Origin: Pseudomonas khorasanensis
GTDB taxonomy: Bacteria; Pseudomonadota; Gammaproteobacteria; Pseudomonadales; Pseudomonadaceae
Assembly: GCF_014268505.2 (NCBI RefSeq)
Contig: NZ_JABWQP020000015.1
Coordinates: 1-64,000, forward strand
Direction: 5' to 3'
DNA: 64,000 nt
Under the pieces are notes generated by a model, which saw only the letters and a program-made list of their open reading frames with translations, searched no databases and was not told where the DNA came from. The position numbers were made by a program, and so were the translations under genes. This document shows positions 51,910-60,074 of this stretch, piece by piece. Numbering within the stretch: the first letter of the stretch is position 1; each line of letters starts with the position of its first letter.

Positions 51910-52968
51910 ATGAACGATCACAACAACAATATCCAGGTGGAAACCGCCATGACCACGACCACCATGACCATGATCCAGGCGTTGCGCTCGGCCATGGATG
52001 TGATGCTTGAACGCGACGACAACGTCGTGGTGTTCGGTCAGGACGTCGGCTACTTCGGCGGTGTGTTCCGCTGCACCGAAGGCCTGCAGACCAAGTACGG
52101 CACTTCGCGCGTTTTCGACGCACCGATCTCCGAAAGCGGCATCGTCGGCGTCGCCGTCGGCATGGGCGCTTATGGCCTGCGCCCGGTGGCTGAAATTCAG
52201 TTCGCCGACTATGTTTACCCGGCTTCCGACCAGATCATCTCTGAAGCGGCGCGCCTGCGTTATCGCTCCGCTGGCGAATTCACCGCGCCGATGACCCTGC
52301 GCATGCCTTGCGGCGGCGGCATTTATGGTGGCCAGACCCACAGCCAGAGCATCGAGGCGATGTTCACTCAGGTTTGCGGTCTGCGCACGGTGATGCCGTC
52401 CAACCCGTACGACGCCAAAGGTCTGCTGATCGCCTCCATCGAAAACGATGATCCGGTGATCTTCCTTGAGCCGAAACGCCTGTACAACGGCCCGTTCGAC
52501 GGCCATCACGACCGCCCTGTTACCCCATGGTCGAAACACCCTGCCGCGCAAGTGCCGGATGGCTACTACACCGTGCCGCTGGACGTCGCCGCGATCACTC
52601 GCCCGGGCAAAGACGTGACCGTTCTGACCTACGGCACCACCGTTTACGTCTCGCAAGTCGCGGCTGAAGAAAGCGGCGTCGACGCCGAAGTCATCGACCT
52701 GCGCAGCCTGTGGCCGCTGGACCTGGAAACCATCGTCAAGTCCGTGAAGAAAACCGGTCGCTGCGTCGTGGTCCACGAGGCCACGCGCACCTGCGGTTTC
52801 GGCGCCGAACTGGTGTCGCTGGTGCAAGAGCATTGCTTCCATCACCTGGAAGCGCCGATCGAACGCGTCACCGGTTGGGACACGCCCTACCCGCACGCGC
52901 AAGAGTGGGCGTATTTCCCAGGGCCGTCCCGAGTGGGCGCGGCGTTGAAACGGGTCATGGAGGTCTGA
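51910..52968 (+). CDS. bkdA2: Branched-chain 2-keto acid dehydrogenase E1 beta subunit
   Basis: 352 residues. Features: NVVVFGQDVGYFGGVFRCTEGLQ, FDAPISESGIVGVAVGMGAYGLRPV and the C-terminal PYPHAQEWAYFPGPSRVGAALK. The 5' codons include an Asn run (NNN) whose DNA has AACAACAA at 51922-51929, a possible Crc/Hfq site. Stop adjoins bkdB directly. Internal ATGs at 51949 and 51964 are possible starts, but the first ATG matches the known protein. Confidence 0.96.
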   Translation: MNDHNNNIQVETAMTTTTMTMIQALRSAMDVMLERDDNVVVFGQDVGYFGGVFRCTEGLQTKYGTSRVFDAPISESGIVGVAVGMGAYGLRPVAEIQFADYVYPASDQIISEAARLRYRSAGEFTAPMTLRMPCGGGIYGGQTHSQSIEAMFTQVCGLRTVMPSNPYDAKGLLIASIENDDPVIFLEPKRLYNGPFDGHHDRPVTPWSKHPAAQVPDGYYTVPLDVAAITRPGKDVTVLTYGTTVYVSQVAAEESGVDAEVIDLRSLWPLDLETIVKSVKKTGRCVVVHEATRTCGFGAELVSLVQEHCFHHLEAPIERVTGWDTPYPHAQEWAYFPGPSRVGAALKRVMEV

Positions 52969-54246
52969 ATGGGCACGCACGTTATCAAGATGCCGGACAT
53001 CGGCGAAGGCATCGCAGAAGTGGAATTGTCGCAGTGGCACGTCAAGGTCGGCGACCTGGTGGTTGAAGATCAGGTGCTGGCGGACGTGATGACCGACAAG
53101 GCGATGGTCGATATTCCATCGCCCGTACACGGCAAAGTCATTGCGCTCGGTGGCCAGCCGGGTGAAGTGATGGCGGTCGGCAGTGTGCTGATCAGCATCG
53201 AAGTGGAAGGCGCGGGCAATGTGAAAGAGTCTGCCGCACCGGCACCAAAGCCAGCGGCGGAACAAGCCCCTGAAGCCCCGAAAGCGCAGGCGGCAGTAGA
53301 GAACAAGCCTGCGCAAGCCGCCGCGCCGCGCCCTGTTTGCCAGGGCCCGATGGTCGCCCGTGAGGCGAACGAACGCCCACTGGCTTCCCCGGCCGTGCGT
53401 AAACATGCGTTGGATCTGGGCATTCAATTACGTCTGGTGCGCGGTTCCGGCCCGGCCGGGCGCGTGTTGCACGAAGACCTTGAGGCGTATCTGGCCGAGG
53501 GGCAGTCGAATGCCTCGGCACCGGTTGCAGCCGCGTACGCTCAGCGCAAAGATGAAGAGCAGATTCAAGTGATCGGCATGCGCCGCAAGATCGCTCAGCG
53601 CATGCAGGACGCCACCCAGCGAGCCGCCCATTTCAGCTACGTCGAGGAAATCGACGTCACCGCGATTGAAGAGCTGCGCGCCCACTTGAATGAAAAACAC
53701 GGCGCCAGCCGTGGCAAGTTGACCCTGCTGCCGTTCCTCGTCCGCGCGCTAGTCGTGGCCCTGCGCGATTTTCCGCAGATGAACGCTCGTTACGACGACG
53801 AAGCCCAAGTCATCACCCGCCTGGGCGCGGTGCATGTCGGCGTCGCCACGCAAAGCGATGTCGGCCTGATGGTGCCGGTGGTGCGTCACGCCGAAGCCCG
53901 CAGCCTGTGGGACAGCGCTGCAGAAATCTCGCGTCTGGCGAGCGCCGCACGCAATGGCAAGGCCAGCCGCGACGAATTGTCCGGCTCGACCATCACCCTG
54001 ACCAGCCTCGGCGCGCTGGGCGGAATTGTCAGCACGCCAGTGTTGAACCTGCCGGAAGTGGCCATCGTCGGCGTCAACAAAATCGTCGAACGGCCCATGG
54101 TCGTCAAAGGCCAGGTGGTGATCCGCAAGATGATGAACCTCTCCAGCTCCTTCGATCACCGCGTGGTCGATGGCATGGACGCGGCGCTCTTCATCCAGGC
54201 CATTCGTGGCTTGCTCGAACAACCTGCCACTTTGTTTGTGGAGTAA
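52969..54246 (+). CDS. bkdB: Branched-chain 2-keto acid dehydrogenase E2 (dihydrolipoyl transacylase)
   Basis: 425 residues. One lipoyl domain with lipoyl-Lys K44 (ADVMTDKAMVDIPSP), an Ala/Pro-rich linker, a peripheral-subunit-binding domain (about 137-172, PAVRKHALDLGI), and the catalytic domain with H397 in SFDHRVVDG. Starts at the base after bkdA2. Complete. Confidence 0.96.
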   Translation: MGTHVIKMPDIGEGIAEVELSQWHVKVGDLVVEDQVLADVMTDKAMVDIPSPVHGKVIALGGQPGEVMAVGSVLISIEVEGAGNVKESAAPAPKPAAEQAPEAPKAQAAVENKPAQAAAPRPVCQGPMVAREANERPLASPAVRKHALDLGIQLRLVRGSGPAGRVLHEDLEAYLAEGQSNASAPVAAAYAQRKDEEQIQVIGMRRKIAQRMQDATQRAAHFSYVEEIDVTAIEELRAHLNEKHGASRGKLTLLPFLVRALVVALRDFPQMNARYDDEAQVITRLGAVHVGVATQSDVGLMVPVVRHAEARSLWDSAAEISRLASAARNGKASRDELSGSTITLTSLGALGGIVSTPVLNLPEVAIVGVNKIVERPMVVKGQVVIRKMMNLSSSFDHRVVDGMDAALFIQAIRGLLEQPATLFVE

Positions 54247-54253
54247 GGCACGC

Positions 54254-55627
54254 ATGCAATCCTTGAACACTAAGCTGCTGATCATCGGCGGCGGCCCCGG
54301 CGGTTACGTCACAGCAATTCGCGCCGGGCAACTGGGCGTTCCGACGATTCTGGTCGAAGGCCAATCGCTGGGCGGCACCTGCCTGAACATCGGCTGCATC
54401 CCGTCCAAAGCGCTGATTCACGTCGCTGAGCAGTTTCACCAGACGCAACATCACAGTCAGCATTCGGCGCTGGGCATCAGCGTTTCCGCGCCCTCTCTGG
54501 ACATCGGTAAAAGCGTCGAGTGGAAGGACGGTATCGTTGATCGCCTGACTACCGGGGTTGCCGCACTTCTGAAAAAGAACAAAGTTCGAGTCATCACCGG
54601 CTGGGCGAAAATCGTTGATGGCAAAACCGTCGAGGTCGGCGATATGCGCATCCAGTGCGAACACCTGGTGCTGGCCACCGGTTCCACCAGCGTCAACCTG
54701 CCAATCCTGCCCATTGGCGGGCCGATCATCTCTTCCACCGAAGCGCTGGCGCCGACGTCGGTGCCAAAACGCCTGACCGTGGTCGGCGGCGGTTATATCG
54801 GCCTGGAACTGGGCATCGCTTATCGCAAGCTCGGCGCCGAGGTCAGCGTGGTCGAGGCGCAGGATCGCATCCTGCCGGCCTACGACGCGGAACTGACGCA
54901 GCCGGTGCATGACACGTTGAAGCAACTGGGAGTCAAGCTGTACCTCAAGCACAGTGTGCTGGGTTTCGATGGCAAGCTGCAGGTGCGCGACCCGGAAGGC
55001 GAAATCCTGAATCTGGAAACCGATCAGGTCCTCGTCGCCGTGGGCCGCAAACCCAATACTCAGGGCTGGAACCTCGAAGCGTTGAACCTGGACATGAACG
55101 GCTCGGCGATCAAGATCGACAACCGCTGCCAGACCAGCATGCGCAATGTCTACGCGATTGGTGATCTGAGCGGCGAGCCGATGCTGGCTCACCGCGCCAT
55201 GGCGCAGGGCGAAATGGTCGCCGAGCTGATCGCCGGCAAATCCCGCGAGTTCAACCCGACCGCCATCGCCGCCGTGTGCTTCACCGATCCGGAACTGGTA
55301 GTGGTCGGCAAGACCCCGGACGAGGCCAATGCCGCTGGCCTGGACTGCATCGTTTCGAGCTTTCCATTCGCCGCCAATGGCCGGGCGATGACGCTGGAAT
55401 CAAAAAACGGCTTCGTGCGCGTGGTCGCACGTCGCGACAACCATGTGATTGTCGGTTGGCAAGCGGTGGGCGTTGGCGTGTCCGAGTTGTCGACGGCATT
55501 CGCGCAAAGCCTGGAAATGGGCGCGCGGCTGGAGGACATCGGCGGCACCATCCACGCACACCCGACCCTGGGCGAAGCGGTGCAGGAAGCGGCGCTGCGT
55601 GCGCTGGGGCATGCGCTGCACCTGTAA
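54254..55627 (+). CDS. lpdV: Dihydrolipoyl dehydrogenase E3 of the branched-chain complex
   Basis: 457 residues. FAD motif LLIIGGGPGGYVTAIRAGQLG, redox-active C43 and C48 (GGTCLNIGCIPSKAL), NAD motif VVGGGYIGLELGIAYRKLGAEV, and the C-terminal HAHPTLGEAV with the catalytic His/Glu pair. Last gene of the bkd operon, reoxidising E2. The true start is ATG at 54254, seven bases after bkdB; an upstream frame is spurious. Confidence 0.95.
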   Translation: MQSLNTKLLIIGGGPGGYVTAIRAGQLGVPTILVEGQSLGGTCLNIGCIPSKALIHVAEQFHQTQHHSQHSALGISVSAPSLDIGKSVEWKDGIVDRLTTGVAALLKKNKVRVITGWAKIVDGKTVEVGDMRIQCEHLVLATGSTSVNLPILPIGGPIISSTEALAPTSVPKRLTVVGGGYIGLELGIAYRKLGAEVSVVEAQDRILPAYDAELTQPVHDTLKQLGVKLYLKHSVLGFDGKLQVRDPEGEILNLETDQVLVAVGRKPNTQGWNLEALNLDMNGSAIKIDNRCQTSMRNVYAIGDLSGEPMLAHRAMAQGEMVAELIAGKSREFNPTAIAAVCFTDPELVVVGKTPDEANAAGLDCIVSSFPFAANGRAMTLESKNGFVRVVARRDNHVIVGWQAVGVGVSELSTAFAQSLEMGARLEDIGGTIHAHPTLGEAVQEAALRALGHALHL

Positions 55628-55636
55628 CGCAAGACC

Positions 55637-55772
55637 CTGTGGCGAGGGAGCTTGCTCCCGCTGCGCTGCGAAGCGGCCCCAAACCCAGCTCACTCTGTGC
55701 ATCTGATGCACCGCGGCGGCCGGTTTTACCAGTGCTGCGCACTGGAGCGGGAGCAAGCTCCCTCGCCGCAAA
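55637..55772. repeat. REP doublet, family E, with a long loop
   Basis: TGTGGCGAGGGAGCTTGCTC at 55639 with an inverted partner ending at 55770 (AGCGGGAGCAAGCTCCCTCG). The 100-base loop is longer than in other family E pairs. It follows lpdV. The 175 bases from here to ilvE hold only its ribosome binding site and a possible AACCG/CGGTT hairpin near 55912. Confidence 0.85.
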
Positions 55773-55945
55773 TAAGGTGGAACATTCAGGAATGATGGGG
55801 ATTTAGTAAGCAAGCTACTATTTTTACCAATCCCTCCATCGTCCGGGCTGCGAAACCGCTCAAGAATGAAGTATTGTTGTGCCCATCCAAAAAAACGTCA
55901 GAAGCCTTGAACCGTTTCGGCGGTTGTTCAGTGATAGAGGGTGTC

Positions 55946-56965
55946 ATGGGTAACGAAAGCATCAATTGGGACAAGCTGGGTTTTGACTACATCAAGACCG
56001 ACAAACGCTATCTGTCGTACTTTCGCGATGGCGAATGGGACAAAGGCACCCTGACCGAAGACAACGTGCTGCACATCAGCGAAGGCTCGACTGCCCTTCA
56101 CTATGGCCAGCAGTGCTTCGAAGGCATGAAGGCCTATCGTTGCAAGGACGGCTCGATCAACCTGTTCCGTCCAGACCAGAACGCCCTGCGCATGCAACGC
56201 AGCTGCGCGCGCCTGCTGATGCCGCAGGTTGACACCGAGCAATTCATCGAAGCCTGCAAGGACGTGGTTCGCGCCAACGAGCGCTTCATCCCGCCTTATG
56301 GCACCGGCGGCGCGCTCTACCTGCGTCCGTTCGTGATCGGCGTAGGTGACAACATCGGCGTGCGTACGGCGCCCGAGTTCATCTTCTCGATCTTCTGCAT
56401 CCCGGTCGGCGCCTACTTCAAGGGCGGCCTGACCCCGCACAACTTCCAGATCTCCAGCTACGACCGCGCCGCCCCACAAGGCACCGGCGCCGCCAAGGTC
56501 GGTGGCAACTACGCCGCCAGCCTGATGCCGGGCTCGAAAGCGAAGAAAGCCAACTTTGCCGACGCGATCTACCTGGACCCGATGACCCACACCAAAATCG
56601 AGGAAGTCGGTTCGGCCAACTTCTTCGGGATCACCCACGACAACAAGTTCGTGACCCCGAACTCGCCGTCCGTTCTGCCAGGTATCACCCGCCTGTCGCT
56701 GATCGAACTGGCCAAATCGCGTCTGGGCCTGGAAGTGGTTGAAGGCGACGTGCTGATCAGCAAACTGGCGGACTTCAAGGAAGCCGGTGCCTGCGGTACC
56801 GCCGCCGTGATCACGCCGATTGGCGGCATCAGCTACAACGATCACCTGCACGTGTTCCACAGCGAAACCGAAGTGGGCCCTGTCACCCAGAAGCTTTACA
56901 AAGAGCTGACGGGCGTGCAGACCGGCGACATCGAAGCGCCAGCGGGCTGGATCGTCAAGGTTTGA
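55946..56965 (+). CDS. ilvE: Branched-chain amino acid aminotransferase
   Basis: 339 residues, fold type IV PLP enzyme of the large BCAT type. Features: HYGQQCFEGMKAYR, FRPDQNALRMQRSCARL, RPFVIG, the PLP region AAKVGGNYAASL, EEVGSANFFGI and SPSVLPGITRLSLIELA. Interconverts Val, Leu, Ile with their keto acids, which feed the adjacent bkd operon. ATG at 55946 follows TAGAGGG by 5-6 bases; the upstream frame to 55874 is unlikely. A strong terminator follows. Confidence 0.96.
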   Translation: MGNESINWDKLGFDYIKTDKRYLSYFRDGEWDKGTLTEDNVLHISEGSTALHYGQQCFEGMKAYRCKDGSINLFRPDQNALRMQRSCARLLMPQVDTEQFIEACKDVVRANERFIPPYGTGGALYLRPFVIGVGDNIGVRTAPEFIFSIFCIPVGAYFKGGLTPHNFQISSYDRAAPQGTGAAKVGGNYAASLMPGSKAKKANFADAIYLDPMTHTKIEEVGSANFFGITHDNKFVTPNSPSVLPGITRLSLIELAKSRLGLEVVEGDVLISKLADFKEAGACGTAAVITPIGGISYNDHLHVFHSETEVGPVTQKLYKELTGVQTGDIEAPAGWIVKV

Positions 56966-56986
56966 ATTGACGGTTGTTGATGTAAG

Positions 56987-57024
56987 AAAGCCCTCCATCG
57001 AGTGATTGATGGGGGGCTTTTTTG
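56987..57024 (+). terminator. Rho-independent terminator after ilvE
   Basis: AAAGCCCTCCATC (56987-56999) pairs with GATGGGGGGCTTT (57008-57020), followed by a T-run. Classic. Confidence 0.92.
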
Positions 57025-57053
57025 TGGGCCGCAGAAAAGATCAAAAGATCGTG

Positions 57054-57875
57054 CTATTTCAACGTAATCCGTTTACCCATGCGGCTGGCAATCCCGCTCG
57101 CCTGCCCGTTCTGCTGCTTGCCCATCCGCGCCTGGGTGATCAGCCCGGGAATCAACTCTCCTTCTGGCAGATTCTTCCAGAACCGCACGGGCAAATGCCC
57201 TTGCATGACCTTCGGGTTCAAGCGCGCCGGGTTGAAAATGTGGCTGTAATAGGTCAACCACAGATCGCCGTGGGGATCGTCGACATTTTGCGCCAGTTGT
57301 TGCCATTCAATCGGGCAATGCCGCTCGTGGACCAACTGCTCGCCGTCGTAATACACACCGTCACGCGGTGTGGCGATCATCCAGCGATGCTTGCCCATCC
57401 GCCCGATGAAATGCTCGCTGGCGCTGTGCAGAATGTCGTGGGCCGGTTCGTGCCACGCCACGTATTGCGGGCCGGGAAGATCCCTGGGTCGCTCGATGAA
57501 GCGCACGAACGCATGCAGGTGATGGGCTTCGCGGCTGACCTGTTTGATTCGCCGCTGCAATTCGCTGCCCAGTTTGTCGCCGGCCATCATCGCCGTGCGG
57601 TCGCCGTGGCTGACTCGCCATAGAACCTCATACAACAGGCTCCAGCGTTGCTCGCCGCGATAGCGTGCCGCTTGTTCCAGCGTGTCGAGCAGCGCTCGTG
57701 GGATGCGCGCCTGAAACGGCCCCTGCCCTTCGGGTACAGGGTCGTCGCCGGCGAAGAGGTCGCCAACGCCTTCGCTCGCCCAGCTCACCAGACTCGGGTC
57801 GATTTCATGGCTGAGCAGCCAGCGCGCCTGCTGGCGCCAGGTGTCGAACAGGTCGTCGCAGTCCAGATTGATCAT
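57054..57875 (-). CDS. TIGR03915-type putative DNA metabolism protein
   Basis: 273 residues starting MINLDCDDLFDTWRQQ. Family assignment by sequence features (helical N-terminal part, VSREAHHLHAFVRFIERPRD and HDILHSASEHFIGRMGKHRWMIATPRDG) and by the fixed pairing with the next gene. Proteins of this type (DUF4130-related) are proposed to act in DNA repair with a radical SAM partner; no reaction is established. ATG at 57875 overlaps the radical SAM stop (ATGA), showing coupling; a GTG two codons upstream is less likely. Confidence 0.82.
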   Translation of the reverse strand: MINLDCDDLFDTWRQQARWLLSHEIDPSLVSWASEGVGDLFAGDDPVPEGQGPFQARIPRALLDTLEQAARYRGEQRWSLLYEVLWRVSHGDRTAMMAGDKLGSELQRRIKQVSREAHHLHAFVRFIERPRDLPGPQYVAWHEPAHDILHSASEHFIGRMGKHRWMIATPRDGVYYDGEQLVHERHCPIEWQQLAQNVDDPHGDLWLTYYSHIFNPARLNPKVMQGHLPVRFWKNLPEGELIPGLITQARMGKQQNGQASGIASRMGKRITLK

Positions 57876-59092
57876 CCCCACAACCCCATCTGTTGCGGCA
57901 TCGGCCGGTCGCGCAATTGCTGATACAGCATGTGGCTGGTGACTTCGGCCTGTTGCGGGTGGTAGTCGCTGGTGATGATGAAGGGCTTGGCCTTGGCCAG
58001 CACGCAGCGCATGCGCGCGACGTCCTCGTAGCGGATCCGCCGCTGGCGTCGCAGTTCGACCAGACGTTCGGTGGTGCGCAGGCCGATGCCGGGAATCCGT
58101 GCGATCAGCGCTGGCTCGGCACTGTTGAGGTCCAGCGGAAATACCTCGCGATTCTGCAAGGCCCAGGCGAGTTTCGGGTCGATGTCCAACGCCAGGTTAC
58201 CCGGCCCTTCAAGCAGCTCGCCCGCGCTGTAGCCGTAGCTGCGCAAGAGAAAATCGGCCTGATACAAGCGATGTTCGCGCATCAGCGGCGGTGCGGCCAG
58301 CGGTACGCTTTTCGGGCTGTCGGGAATCGGGCTGAACGCGGAGTAATAGACCCGGCGCAGCCGGAAATTGCCATACAAGGCCTGCGCACCGTGGAGGATG
58401 GTGCTGTCGTCGGTGTCATCGGCGCCGACAATCATTTGCGTACTTTGCCCGGCCGGCGCGAACTTCGGCCTGCGAGGCTCATTGAGTACGGTCTGTTCAC
58501 CGGTATAAATGGTCTGCATCGCCTGTTTGATCGAGCCGATGTCCTTCTCCGGCGCCAGGGTTTGCAGGCTGGCATCGGTGGGCAACTCGATATTGACGCT
58601 CAGGCGATCGGCGTAACGCCCGGCTTCTTCAATCAACGCAGGATCGGCCTCGGGAATGGTCTTGAGGTGGATGTATCCGCGAAACTCGTGCTCTTCGCGC
58701 AGCAGCTTGGCGACCCGCACCAGTTGTTCCATTGTGTAGTCCGCCGAGCGGATGATCCCGGAGCTGAGAAACAGGCCGCTGACGCAGTTGCGTCGGTAGA
58801 AATCCATGGTCAGGGCCACGACTTCCTCAGGTGTGAAGCGCGCTCGCGGCACATCGCTTGAACGGCGATTGACGCAATACTGGCAGTCGTAAAGACAGAA
58901 GTTGGTCAGGAGAATTTTCAGCAACGAAACACAGCGCCCGTCCGGCGTATAGCTATGGCAGATGCCCATGCCGTCGGTCGAGCCCAGACCGCTCTTGCCC
59001 TCGGAGCTGCGCTTGGGCGCGCCACTGCTTGCGCAGGAGGCGTCGTACTTGGCGGCGTCGGCGAGGATGCTGAGCTTGTCGATGATTTGCAT
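57872..59092 (-). CDS. TIGR03916-type putative DNA modification/repair radical SAM protein
   Basis: 406 residues. Radical SAM cluster motif C66-x3-C70-x2-C73 (FCLYDCQYC). N-terminal ALADAAKYDASCASSG-like segment ILADAAKYDASCASSG, SGLFLSSGIIRS, and a C-terminal helix-hairpin-helix region IPGIGLRTTERLVELRRQ, consistent with DNA binding. Partner gene is coupled downstream by ATGA. Such pairs are widespread in bacteria without a proven substrate. Confidence 0.87.
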   Translation of the reverse strand: MQIIDKLSILADAAKYDASCASSGAPKRSSEGKSGLGSTDGMGICHSYTPDGRCVSLLKILLTNFCLYDCQYCVNRRSSDVPRARFTPEEVVALTMDFYRRNCVSGLFLSSGIIRSADYTMEQLVRVAKLLREEHEFRGYIHLKTIPEADPALIEEAGRYADRLSVNIELPTDASLQTLAPEKDIGSIKQAMQTIYTGEQTVLNEPRRPKFAPAGQSTQMIVGADDTDDSTILHGAQALYGNFRLRRVYYSAFSPIPDSPKSVPLAAPPLMREHRLYQADFLLRSYGYSAGELLEGPGNLALDIDPKLAWALQNREVFPLDLNSAEPALIARIPGIGLRTTERLVELRRQRRIRYEDVARMRCVLAKAKPFIITSDYHPQQAEVTSHMLYQQLRDRPMPQQMGLWG

Positions 59093-59181
59093 GGCGCGGG
59101 CTCTTTACTGTGTGCATATACAGTATAGGCTCGACCGCCGCGAAACAAGCCGATGGATGACCCCTCGTCGGAGGAAGGCCA

Positions 59182-59287
59182 GGATCAAAAGATCGCAGCC
59201 TTCGGCAGCTCCTGCAAATTCGGGTTCGCTCGAAAATTATCGAGTGTATGCGCCTCCTGTAGGAGCTGCCGAAGGCTGCGATCTGTT
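59182..59287. repeat. REP doublet, family A, overlapping the ArsR gene end
   Basis: AGATCGCAGCCTTCGGCAGC (about 59190-59209) and GTAGGAGCTGCCGAAGGCTGC (59259-59279) in inverted orientation. The right arm lies inside the 3' end of the ArsR gene and encodes its last residues. Confidence 0.88.
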
Positions 59288-59995
59288 GATCTGCTCTTCT
59301 GCTGCCAATTCAACGCCAAACCGCGCACTGATCTGCTTGCGTCCCGCTGCGGTCAGCGTCAACGCCCGTCTGTCCAGGTCCTGGGTCACCCAGTTGCGCT
59401 TCAGCGCCGTCTGCAGCAACGCCGCGCCCAGCGAGCCGCCCAAATGCGGCCGGCGCATGCTCCAGTCCAGACACGGGCAGGCAAACTTGCGCCGCATCGC
59501 AGTGAGGTCCCGCACCTCGATGCCCAACTGCGCGAACAACACCTCGCCACTCTCGCTTAGGCGATACGCCTGCTCATCCGTGGCCACCAGCCACCCGGCA
59601 TCGATCAAACGGTCATGCAGCAAGACTGCCAGCGTCCCGGCCATATGGTCATAGCAGGTACGGGCAAACCGCAGGCGATCCGGTGTGTGCGGCTTGAATG
59701 TTGGCGCAGTGTTCTGGCCGATCACCATCAACGCTTCGAGCGCCTGGGCGACGCGCTTGTCGGCCAGGCTGTAATAGCGATGACGCCCCTGGATGTGCAG
59801 CCGTACCAGCGCCAGGTCTTTGAGTTTGGCCAAATGCGCACTGGCAGTAGAGGCGCTGACTTCGGCAACCGCTGCCAGCTCGGTGCTGGTGCGGGCGTGG
59901 CCGTCCATCAGCGAGCAGAGGATTTTCGTCCGCGCCGGCTCGGCAATGGCGGCAGCCACTTGCGAGACGCCGATGTCTTGATGTTCTGCGTGCAT
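59237..59995 (-). CDS. ArsR-family regulator, extended, next to a P450 gene
   Basis: 252 residues. Winged-helix at the N-terminus (AAIAEPARTKILCSLMDGHARTSTELAAVAEVSASTASAHLAKLKDLALVRLHIQGRHRYY), then about 140 residues of an extra domain ending GRKQISARFGVEL. The last ~15 residues (QINRSQPSAAPTGG) are encoded by a REP arm (59258-59285). Divergent from the P450 gene; CGACGA-A-TCGTCG lies between. It probably represses that gene; the ligand is unknown. Confidence 0.82.
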   Translation of the reverse strand: MHAEHQDIGVSQVAAAIAEPARTKILCSLMDGHARTSTELAAVAEVSASTASAHLAKLKDLALVRLHIQGRHRYYSLADKRVAQALEALMVIGQNTAPTFKPHTPDRLRFARTCYDHMAGTLAVLLHDRLIDAGWLVATDEQAYRLSESGEVLFAQLGIEVRDLTAMRRKFACPCLDWSMRRPHLGGSLGAALLQTALKRNWVTQDLDRRALTLTAAGRKQISARFGVELAAEEQINRSQPSAAPTGGAYTR

Positions 59996-60006
59996 ATTTC
60001 GCTCCC

Positions 60007-60019
60007 CGACGAATCGTCG
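60007..60019. promoter_or_regulatory. CGACGA-A-TCGTCG palindrome
   Basis: Perfect 6-bp arms with one-base spacer, 12 bases upstream of the ArsR start and 55 upstream of the P450 start. Candidate ArsR operator. Confidence 0.5.
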
Positions 60020-60074
60020 TCGCTACGGACTGGAGATAGTAGCAACACTTTCTTCACCGACAAGGCGGCCCCTC

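Noticed and set aside
51745..53427. 560-codon minus-strand frame across bkdA1, bkdA2 and bkdB
   Set aside because: Antisense to well-known genes; shadow composition.
55637..55772. REP doublet considered as an insertion-sequence end or terminator only
   Set aside because: No transposase, no target duplication; the sequence matches the REP family E seen at 34612 and 46247.
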